From Massilia sp. YIM B02769 (GTDB lineage: Bacteria > Pseudomonadota > Gammaproteobacteria > Burkholderiales > Burkholderiaceae_D): a DNA stretch of 64,000 bases. Shown piece after piece: positions 38,583-44,937 of this stretch (its first letter is position 1; each line of letters begins with the position of its first letter). Below the pieces are notes generated by a model. That model had not been told where the DNA came from. It made no database searches and saw only the letters and a program-made list of their open reading frames with translations. The position numbers and the translations under genes were made by a program. Where the stretch lies: NCBI RefSeq assembly GCF_030411995.1, contig NZ_JASNRC010000010.1, forward strand, positions 62,001 through 126,000, in the 5' to 3' direction.

Positions 38583-38667
38583 GCCCACGTGGCGGAATTG
38601 GTAGACGCGCATGGTTCAGGTCCATGTGCCGCGAGGTGTGGGGGTTCGAGTCCCTCCGTGGGCACCA
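38583..38667 (+). tRNA. tRNA-Leu (anticodon CAG), copy 2 of 5
   Basis: Identical in sequence to copy 1, including the encoded CCA. Confidence 0.96.
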
Positions 38668-38744
38668 GCTACTGGCAGTACTCCGCAGTTTGTTGTACCG
38701 CGATACCGTCAAGGTAACGCAAAAATGAAGTTAGCAGCATCAGT
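38668..38744 (+). repeat. tRNA spacer type A, copy 2
   Basis: Identical to 38506-38582. Confidence 0.95.
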
Positions 38745-38829
38745 GCCCACGTGGCGGAATTGGTAGACGCGCATGGTTCAGGTCCATGTGCCGCGAGGTG
38801 TGGGGGTTCGAGTCCCTCCGTGGGCACCA
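38745..38829 (+). tRNA. tRNA-Leu (anticodon CAG), copy 3 of 5
   Basis: Identical in sequence to copy 1. From here the spacer type changes from A to B. Confidence 0.96.
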
Positions 38830-38940
38830 CTCTACTGGCAGCAAACCGCAGCAGTAAGCAGTACCATTGATCGTAGGGTGGGCACTCCGTGCCCACGCGG
38901 AAGGTAGATCAGTGTTAGCAGTATTGAGCAGTACCGTAGG
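38830..38940 (+). repeat. tRNA spacer type B, copy 1, with an internal palindrome
   Basis: 111 bases identical to 39026-39136. With its tRNA it forms a 196-bp tandem unit. At 38878-38896 it holds the perfect dyad GTGGGCAC-TCC-GTGCCCAC, embedded in a GTAGGG...GCGGAAGG frame that looks like a REP-type dispersed element. Confidence 0.95.
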
Positions 38941-39025
38941 GCCCACGTGGCGGAATTGGTAGACGCGCATGGTTCAGGTCCATGTGCCGCGAGGTGTGGG
39001 GGTTCGAGTCCCTCCGTGGGCACCA
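38941..39025 (+). tRNA. tRNA-Leu (anticodon CAG), copy 4 of 5
   Basis: Identical in sequence to copy 1. Confidence 0.96.
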
Positions 39026-39136
39026 CTCTACTGGCAGCAAACCGCAGCAGTAAGCAGTACCATTGATCGTAGGGTGGGCACTCCGTGCCCACGCGGAAGG
39101 TAGATCAGTGTTAGCAGTATTGAGCAGTACCGTAGG
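39026..39136 (+). repeat. tRNA spacer type B, copy 2, with an internal palindrome
   Basis: Identical to 38830-38940; the dyad lies at 39074-39092. Confidence 0.95.
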
Positions 39137-39221
39137 GCCCACGTGGCGGAATTGGTAGACGCGCATGGTTCAGGTCCATGTGCCGCGAGGTGTGGGGGTT
39201 CGAGTCCCTCCGTGGGCACCA
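39137..39221 (+). tRNA. tRNA-Leu (anticodon CAG), copy 5 of 5
   Basis: Identical in sequence to copy 1. It is followed by a terminator. Confidence 0.96.
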
Positions 39222-39246
39222 AAGGCTTTTCCCGGTTATCCGGTGC

Positions 39247-39285
39247 AAAACGCCGCAATCCTTATCCAAGGTTTGCGGCGTTTTT
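39247..39285. terminator. Bidirectional Rho-independent terminator
   Basis: The stem AAAACGCCGCAA/TTTGCGGCGTTTT with a short loop ends in T5 on the plus strand and has A4 on the other side. It serves the tRNA array (+) and cueR (-), which converge here. Confidence 0.88.
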
Positions 39286-39298
39286 CATTTCTACTTCC

Positions 39299-39697
39299 CT
39301 ATTGCGCCGCCAGGTCATCCAGGATCGGGCAATCCGACCGGCTATCGCCATGACATGACGCCGCCAGCCGCTCGAGCGTACGCCGCATCGCCTCCATTTC
39401 CGCGATCTTGCGGTTCAATTCATCGATATGTGCACGCGCCAACGCCCGCACGTCGCTGCTTGCACGGCCCTTGTCCTGCCATAGCGCCAGCAAATCGCGG
39501 ATCTGGTCCAGCGAAAAGCCGAGCGCGCGGGCGCGGTGGATGAATTGCAGCACCTGCACATCTTGCGCCGAATACACCCGATACCCGGCATCGGTGCGGC
39601 GCGCGGCGCCAATCAGGCCGATCGATTCGTAATGGCGGATCATCTTGGCCGATACGCTAGAAGCGCGGGCGGCGTCGCCGATATTCATGCTGTCCAT
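39299..39697 (-). CDS. cueR: Copper-responsive MerR-family regulator CueR
   Basis: 132 residues. The N-terminal MerR winged helix (MNIGDAARASSVSAKMIRHYESIGLI, AGYRVYSAQDVQVLQFIHRARALGFSLDQIRDLLALW) is followed by a coiled-coil dimerisation helix. The metal loop has two cysteines spaced C-x7-C (SCHGDSRSDC), as in CueR (C112/C120). It senses cytoplasmic Cu(I) and activates copper-export promoters by twisting a 19-bp spacer. The start MDSMNIG was chosen because GGAG lies 8 bases upstream; MNIG, three codons later, is equally possible. Its promoter carries the same operator as copA at 4.05 kb. Confidence 0.92.
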   Translation of the reverse strand: MDSMNIGDAARASSVSAKMIRHYESIGLIGAARRTDAGYRVYSAQDVQVLQFIHRARALGFSLDQIRDLLALWQDKGRASSDVRALARAHIDELNRKIAEMEAMRRTLERLAASCHGDSRSDCPILDDLAAQ

Positions 39698-39721
39698 TCC
39701 TTGTTCTCCAGTCGAGCGAAA

Positions 39722-39752
39722 AGCATACACCTTCCCATCATGGGAAGCACAA
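39722..39752 (-). promoter_or_regulatory. CueR-type promoter/operator of cueR
   Basis: On the minus strand: -35 TTGTGC (39747-39752), a 19-bp spacer, and -10 TATGCT (39722-39727). The spacer carries the palindrome CTTCCCA-TCA-TGGGAAG (39731-39747). It has the same -10, spacer length and dyad as the copA promoter, which indicates autoregulation. Confidence 0.88.
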
Positions 39753-39794
39753 GAACGGATGGCTGAGAGCGGCCTGTGCTATGCTCGGCTTCAC

Positions 39795-39998
39795 ATGAAA
39801 ATCTCATCGTTCGTCTGCGGCTGCCTTGTCGCCGCCGTCTGCGCCAGCGCCCTGGCCAAGCCCGCTCCCTGGTTCCAGTGGCGCAGCAAGGCCAACGGTG
39901 CGCTGGCCTGTTCGCAAACCCCGCTCGGCTCCGGCTGGGAACGCGCCACCGGCCCGTATCGGGACGCCCGTTGCGAAAAGCTCATCGTTGCTAAATAA
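39795..39998 (+). CDS. Small exported cysteine-containing protein
   Basis: 67 residues. A signal peptide (MKISSFVCGCLVAAVCASALA) precedes a mature part of about 46 residues, KPAPWFQWRSKANGALACSQ..., with two cysteines (LACS and ARCEK) that could form a disulfide. It is divergent from cueR, with the CueR operator about 45 bases upstream, so copper control of it is conceivable. No family is recognised. Confidence 0.65.
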   Translation: MKISSFVCGCLVAAVCASALAKPAPWFQWRSKANGALACSQTPLGSGWERATGPYRDARCEKLIVAK

Positions 39999-40080
39999 TA
40001 GGCTGCTCGTTCTACAAACTGAGCCAGCATGTGTGCCAGCACGTCGTCCGTCGTTCCATACCTATACCGAGGAGACATTG

Positions 40081-40653
40081 ATGTTCACGAGCCCAGAGCA
40101 ATTCGCCAGCGCCACCAAGACCTTGTTCGACCTGCAGATGCAGACCTTCGACATGCTTGCCAATAAAACCGTCAAAGGCCTCGAACAAGTCGTCGCGCTG
40201 AACATGGCGACCGCACGCAATACGATGGACCAGACCCTCGCCGCCAGCCGCGACCTGAGCCAGGCGCGCGACGCCCGCGCCGCCTTCGACGCCCTGTCGG
40301 CCCGCATGGCGCCGGGCGCCACCGACAGCGCCGAGTACCGCGCCCAGCTGAAGACCATCATCGACGAGATGCAGAGCGAGTTCCGGCGCGCGGCCGATGT
40401 GCACGTGGCGGAAGCGAAAAGCACGCTGTCGGCGCTGATCTACGACGTCACGCAAAACGTGAAGCCGGGTTCGGAGAACGCGGTCGAGATCATCAAGGCC
40501 GCCATCGACAATGCCTTCAAGGGCTACGAGCAGGTGACGCAAGCTACGCGCCAGGCGGTGCAGAATGTGGAAGAGCAGATCGCCAAGGCGTCTTCGCTCG
40601 TGAATCCCGGCATGGGCAAGGCGGCGGCGCCTGCCGACAAGCCAGCCGAATAA
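40081..40653 (+). CDS. phaP: Phasin family protein
   Basis: 190 residues. The start MFTSPEQFASATKTLFDLQMQTFDMLANKTVKGLEQVVALNMATARNTMD is characteristic of betaproteobacterial phasins, and the rest is a long amphipathic helix with an Ala/Pro/Lys tail. Phasins coat polyhydroxyalkanoate granules. The ribosome-binding site is GAGGAG, 6 bases before the ATG. The gene is monocistronic. Confidence 0.9.
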   Translation: MFTSPEQFASATKTLFDLQMQTFDMLANKTVKGLEQVVALNMATARNTMDQTLAASRDLSQARDARAAFDALSARMAPGATDSAEYRAQLKTIIDEMQSEFRRAADVHVAEAKSTLSALIYDVTQNVKPGSENAVEIIKAAIDNAFKGYEQVTQATRQAVQNVEEQIAKASSLVNPGMGKAAAPADKPAE

Positions 40654-40736
40654 GCCGGCTCGGCAAAACAGACAGGGCGGCCTCGCGACTGCCCTGCAAT
40701 AATCTTTCATGGAAGCGCCTTTCGTGAAAGATTATT

Positions 40737-41747
40737 TCATCCCTCCGTGTTCCCTTTCCGCTCGATTCCCAGCAGTTCGTCGACATGGGACAGCGCAGCC
40801 GCATCCTTGACCACCATCTTGAGCCACACGTGCAGCGGCTGCTCGCCCCAGCTGGCCGCCTTGTCGGCCAGATAGGCGACCGGGCTGTGCGGCTCGGTAT
40901 GGCGGAAGAACTCGGCCACCGCGCGCAACTGGGCCAGGGCCTGGGCCCGGCTTTGCAGCGGCCCGGATGCCATCGCGCCTGATGCCGTCGACGGAGGCGG
41001 GGCCGATGCTTGCGCGCCCGGCTGCACCACTGCGGAAACCGCACCTGCCGCCGCCTTGCCCGCCGCCGGCGTCACGAAATGGATCAGGTTCTGCAGCGCC
41101 GTCTTCGCATTGCTGAAGCTCGGACCATCGCTCCCGAGCAGGCTGTCGACGGCGGCTTCCATTTCCGCCAGCATGGCCAGGCAATGCTCGCCGTCGCCCA
41201 GCAGCTTCTCGGAAAAGGCTTTCGAGGTACGGCTGCGCGCCGTTTCGACATCGGCGATCGCATCGGCCCCATGCGTGCGCGCCGCCTCGATGTCGCGCAT
41301 CGAAAAGCCCGCGCCTTCGGTCACCGGGCACTCGGTCACCAGTTGCGGCACACGCGCCGCGATCCAGCTCAGGTTACCAATGCGCTGTTCGAAGCCGTCT
41401 TCGTCGGGCAGCGGATACAGGCCGTCCCAGTAACGTTCGCACAGCGCGCCGATCAGCTGCAGCGCGTCGCCCAGGCCGCGCAAGCCGGCGGTCTTGGCGT
41501 TCGCCTCGGCCAGCCACACCGCCAGCTGCAAGTCCTTGCTGCGCGTCTCGATCAGCAGCGCGCAGCGTTTCGAGACGAACTTCCAGTCGGCTTCCTTCAG
41601 CGCGGTGACCCAGGCGCCCTGCTCCAGCGACGGATCGTCGGCCTTGCGCGCCTGGGCAATCGCATCGAGTTCGGGCGTGAACGCCAGGCTCTCGCCGCAA
41701 GGCGCGGCATCGCTGACCGGCGTCAGGAGTTGTTCGAGCGTGCTCAT
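40737..41747 (-). CDS. tssA: Type VI secretion protein TssA
   Basis: 336 residues. The N-terminal ImpA_N domain is clear: PVSDAAPCGESLAFTPELDAIAQARKADDPSLEQGAWV, DWKFVSKRCALLIETRSKDLQLAVWLAEA and LCERYWDGLYPLPDEDGFEQRIGNLSWI. The C-terminal part ends in SRAQALAQLRAVAEFFRHTEPHSPVAYLADKAASWGEQPLHVWLKMVV, the short-TssA tail. TssA organises baseplate and sheath assembly. Its AAGGAGG ribosome-binding site overlaps the stop codon of the truncated clpV upstream. It is separated by over 30 kb from the tssFG pair. Confidence 0.9.
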   Translation of the reverse strand: MSTLEQLLTPVSDAAPCGESLAFTPELDAIAQARKADDPSLEQGAWVTALKEADWKFVSKRCALLIETRSKDLQLAVWLAEANAKTAGLRGLGDALQLIGALCERYWDGLYPLPDEDGFEQRIGNLSWIAARVPQLVTECPVTEGAGFSMRDIEAARTHGADAIADVETARSRTSKAFSEKLLGDGEHCLAMLAEMEAAVDSLLGSDGPSFSNAKTALQNLIHFVTPAAGKAAAGAVSAVVQPGAQASAPPPSTASGAMASGPLQSRAQALAQLRAVAEFFRHTEPHSPVAYLADKAASWGEQPLHVWLKMVVKDAAALSHVDELLGIERKGNTEG

Positions 41748-41756
41748 GGCCCCTCC

Positions 41757-42305
41757 TTATGCCGGTTCGATCGTGTACTTGAAGCGTCCGGCCTTGGTCG
41801 CGCCGACCTTGACGCGTGCGATCGCCCCGCCCTCGGCCATGCGCGCCAGCACGGTGTCGGCGATCTCGGGAAGGAGCGTGCCGTTCAGGATGGTGTCGAC
41901 GTTGCGCGCGCCGGAATCGACCTCGGTGCAGCGCGCCAGTACCGCATTCACCAGCGCGTCGTCGTATTCGAAGACAGCCTGGTGGTTGTCGCGCACGCGC
42001 TTGCCGATGCGGTCGAGTTTCAGGCGGATGATGTTGGCCAGCACCTCGTCGTTGATCGGATAGAAGGGCACGGTGGCCAGGCGGCCGAGGAAGGCCGGCT
42101 TGAAGTGCTTCATCAGCTGCGGGCGAATCAGTTCCGCCAGCGCGTCGGGCTTGGGCAGCTCGGCGCCGCTCTTGTTCAGGCAAGCGGCCATCATCTGGCC
42201 CGAGGCCGCGTTCGAGGTCAGGATGATGATGGTGTTGCGGAAGTCGATCTGCCGCCCTTCGGCATCGTCCAGCACGCCCTTGTCGAACACCTGGAAGATC
42301 AGCAT
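41757..42305 (-). pseudogene. clpV: ClpV (TssH) C-terminal remnant
   Basis: 182 codons survive, matching the C-terminal end of the second AAA+ domain and D2 small domain: FQVFDKGVLDDAEGRQIDFRNTIIILTSNAASG, FKPAFLGRLATVPFYP, then ALVNAVLARCTEVDSGARNVDTILNGTLLPEIADTVL. Full ClpV is near 900 residues; Walker A, Walker B and the whole first ATPase domain are missing. Homology begins at the second residue and the DNA upstream belongs to an unrelated, oppositely oriented gene. No proper ribosome-binding site precedes the remnant. ClpV recycles the contracted T6SS sheath; this piece cannot. Confidence 0.88.
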
Positions 42306-42362
42306 GGCTTTTCCCAGATTGTTTCTAATCGAATTGGAAACGAATATCTTAGGAGTAATGCC

Positions 42363-43190
42363 GTGCGCCCTACAGACCAAAATCAAGAGGCCTCGACGCG
42401 ACCGAACCTGATGTCGTCGCGCCGCGGGGCTGGTGAAGAAAACATCCTGGCGATGCTGGAACGCGATTCCGCCCGGCGCAGCGGCGCGCGCATGACCAGC
42501 CCGCGCCTGGCCTGGTACTGCGCGGCGGCAGCCTTTTCCGGCATCCTGGTCGGCGTGGTGGCGTGGCTCGCATACGACAGCCACGAGACGGCAACCGCGA
42601 TGCAGGTGCAAGTGCAGGCCGAGCGCGTGGCCGAGGGAGACGCGGTGACGCCGCCGCCCCTTCCCGACGCGCCCCATCCGCAGCCCTCGGCGCCGGCGCC
42701 CGACGTTCCGGCGGCGGCCATGATCGTCGACCAGCCGCAGAGCATGCCGGCCGCCCCGCCGCTGGTGATGCTGCCGGCGGAACCGGCGGCTAGGCCGCCG
42801 GCACCGCCGAAGGAGGCGGCGCCCAGCCAGGCCAGCACGGCCCCGGTCCCTGTCTCGCCGGCCGCTCCGGCCAAAGCGGTGGCGCCGGCCGCAGCGAAGC
42901 CGGCGAAAAGCGACAAGCCGGCTGCACTGGCCAGGGCCGACAAGCCCGTAAAACCCGCGGCACGTGCCATGAAAGCCCAGCGCACGGCCACTGCCAGGGC
43001 CGCCACGCCGGCGCGTACCCGGAACAAGGCCGCATCGTCCGCCCCCGCCGAGCCGGCTGTCGACACCGACGTCGCCCTGATCTCGGCCATCATCCAGCAT
43101 TCCGAACGCCACCGCGGCGAACGCGCGCAGCCGGCGCCCTGCACCGGACCGAAATGCCCGCCGCAACCCTCGGCCTCCACCCGCCCCTGA
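42363..43190 (+). CDS. Single-pass membrane protein with Pro/Ala-rich domain
   Basis: 275 residues from a GTG at 42363, chosen because AGGAG lies 7 bases upstream; an ATG at MSSRRGAG is an alternative. One transmembrane helix (about 44-66: LAWYCAAAAFSGILVGVVAWLAY) separates a short cytoplasmic part from a long Pro/Ala/Lys-rich extracytoplasmic region and a C-terminal ALISAIIQHSERHRG segment with a CTGPKC pair. It resembles energy-transducer or cell-wall-spanning proteins in composition only. No family is recognised. It begins just beyond the breakpoint of the truncated clpV. Confidence 0.6.
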   Translation: MRPTDQNQEASTRPNLMSSRRGAGEENILAMLERDSARRSGARMTSPRLAWYCAAAAFSGILVGVVAWLAYDSHETATAMQVQVQAERVAEGDAVTPPPLPDAPHPQPSAPAPDVPAAAMIVDQPQSMPAAPPLVMLPAEPAARPPAPPKEAAPSQASTAPVPVSPAAPAKAVAPAAAKPAKSDKPAALARADKPVKPAARAMKAQRTATARAATPARTRNKAASSAPAEPAVDTDVALISAIIQHSERHRGERAQPAPCTGPKCPPQPSASTRP

Positions 43191-43290
43191 TGTGGCAAAA
43201 AACCACGGCCGCGCTTCCCGGCGCTTGAAAATGCTGGGAAGCCGGCAGCTCGCGGCGCTATACTGTACATAAGCACAGTGGCGTCTCGAG

Positions 43291-44937
43291 ATGAACAGGG
43301 TTCTGGAAAACGAGTTTTATTACCTGGATAACTTCCAGGCCGTCCTGGACTGGATCGCGCAGCGCTACCCCGATTTGCTGACCGACGAAGAACAGGCCTT
43401 TATCGCAGCCTTCCCGGCGCTGCCGCAGCCGGCGCGCGCCCTGTTCGTGCGCATGGTCATGCGCAAGGGCGAGCTGTTCCGCGCCAGCAAACTGCGCTAT
43501 GCCGAAATCGGCTGCCCGGTAGCGGCGGCCCAGCACCTGCTGCCCACCGGCTGGGTCTCGAGCGACCCCGAGCTCACGCTCGACGAACTGTTCGACCTGC
43601 TCTCGAAACCCGAACTCGTCCTCGCCTTTGGCGACCAGCTGCAGCACAAGAACGCGCGCAAGGCCGAGCAACTCGAAGCCCTGCGCGCCAGCTGCGGCGA
43701 CAGCCGTGCCTTCTCCAGCTGGTTCGCCAACTGCGACGACCTTGCGCTGCGCATCCACGTCAAGCCCCTGTGCGACCGCCTGCGCCTGATCTTCTTCGGC
43801 AATTTGCGCCAGGACTGGACCGAATTCGTCCTGTCCGACCTCGGCCTGTTCCGCTACGAGCAGGTCGAATTCTCGCCGGCCTCGCGCGGTTTCCGCGAGC
43901 GCAGCGACATCGAGCACTACCTCGTCCTGCACGCTTGCCGCGCGCGCTTCGCCGACGGGCTGGAGCCGCTCGAGGACATCGTGCGCGACGTGCCGCAGCA
44001 TGCCTTCCACAACGACTGGCTGGAAAGCCGGCGCGAAAAGCTGCTGTTCCAGATCGGCCAGCAGCACGAGAAGGGGAAGGACTGGACCGCGGCCCACGCC
44101 GTCTACACGCGCTGCCGCTTCCCCGGTGCGCGCAGCCGCGCCATCCGCGTGCTGGAAAAGGCCGAACGCTTCGACGAGGCCTGGGACCTGCTGCTGACAG
44201 CGCGGGAAGCGCCTGAAAACGACGCCGAGCGCCAGCACCTGCTGCGCATCGGCCCGCGCCTGGCGCGCCGCCTCGGCCATCCGAAGACCATCGCGCGCCG
44301 TCCCGACCCGGTCCGCCTCGATGTCTGCCTGCCCATGCCCTCGGGCGACTGGTGGGTCGAAGGCGTGGTGCGCGAACACCTGGCCGGCGAGGACGCGCCC
44401 GTGTTCTACGTCGAGAACATGCTGGCCAACGCCCTGTTCGGACTGCTGTGCTGGCGCGCGATCTTCGCCGCGATTCCCGGCGCCTTCTTCCACCCCTTCC
44501 ACCGCGGCCCGGCCGATCTGTACAGCCCGGACTTCCACCAGCGCCGCGCGAACGAGTTCGCCGATTGCCTGGCCCAGCTCGACGATGGCCGCTACCGCGC
44601 CACCATCCTCGGGCACTTCGCGGAAAAAGCCGGCATCTCCTCGCCTTTCGTGTCCTGGGAATACCTCGATGCCGGCCTGCTCGAACTGGCGCTCGATTGC
44701 ATCCCGGCCGCGCACCTGAAAAAGTGGTGCGAGCGCATCCTGGCCGACGTCAAGGAAAACCGCACCGGCTTCCCCGACCTGATCCAGTTCTGGCCGCATG
44801 AAAAGCGCTACAACATGATCGAAGTAAAGGGGCCGGGCGACCGCCTGCAGGACAACCAGCTGCGCTGGATCGAGTACTGCGCAACGCACGGCATGCCGGT
44901 TTCGGTGTGCTACCTGCAGTGGGAGCAGGCTGCTTGA
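43291..44937 (+). CDS. FAN1-like VRR-NUC structure-specific nuclease
   Basis: 548 residues. An N-terminal helical DNA-binding part (ENEFYYLDNFQAVLDWIAQRYPDLLT, LFVRMVMRKGELFRASKLRY), a TPR-like middle (WTAAHAVYTRCRFPGARSRAIRVLEKAERFDEAWDLLLTA), and a C-terminal VRR-NUC PD-(D/E)xK nuclease with GFPDLIQFWP (D496), IEVKGPGDRL (E511, K513) and DNQLRWI. This is the architecture of bacterial FAN1, a 5'-flap nuclease that unhooks interstrand crosslinks. The next gene, a helicase, overlaps its stop by 4 bases. Confidence 0.92.
   Translation: MNRVLENEFYYLDNFQAVLDWIAQRYPDLLTDEEQAFIAAFPALPQPARALFVRMVMRKGELFRASKLRYAEIGCPVAAAQHLLPTGWVSSDPELTLDELFDLLSKPELVLAFGDQLQHKNARKAEQLEALRASCGDSRAFSSWFANCDDLALRIHVKPLCDRLRLIFFGNLRQDWTEFVLSDLGLFRYEQVEFSPASRGFRERSDIEHYLVLHACRARFADGLEPLEDIVRDVPQHAFHNDWLESRREKLLFQIGQQHEKGKDWTAAHAVYTRCRFPGARSRAIRVLEKAERFDEAWDLLLTAREAPENDAERQHLLRIGPRLARRLGHPKTIARRPDPVRLDVCLPMPSGDWWVEGVVREHLAGEDAPVFYVENMLANALFGLLCWRAIFAAIPGAFFHPFHRGPADLYSPDFHQRRANEFADCLAQLDDGRYRATILGHFAEKAGISSPFVSWEYLDAGLLELALDCIPAAHLKKWCERILADVKENRTGFPDLIQFWPHEKRYNMIEVKGPGDRLQDNQLRWIEYCATHGMPVSVCYLQWEQAA

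Noticed and set aside
38421-39221. A repeat array that could be mistaken for CRISPR
   Set aside because: The repeated units are full 85-nt tRNA-Leu genes with CCA and conserved spacers (A-A-B-B); CRISPR spacers would be unique and the repeats shorter. There are no cas genes.
38344-39258. Several minus-strand frames of 70-90 codons over the tRNA array
   Set aside because: They are translations of the antisense of identical tRNA genes and their spacers, recurring because the DNA repeats.
41757-43166. A 469-codon minus-strand frame that would extend clpV upstream
   Set aside because: Only the last 182 codons resemble ClpV. The upstream part is antisense to a real plus-strand gene with its own start signals, so the frame is a fusion of remnant and shadow.
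43190-43260. A CTTCCC...GGGAAG pair after the membrane protein gene, considered as a third CueR site
   Set aside because: The arms are 16 bases apart rather than 3, and there is no 19-bp-spaced promoter; it is more likely chance or part of a weak terminator.
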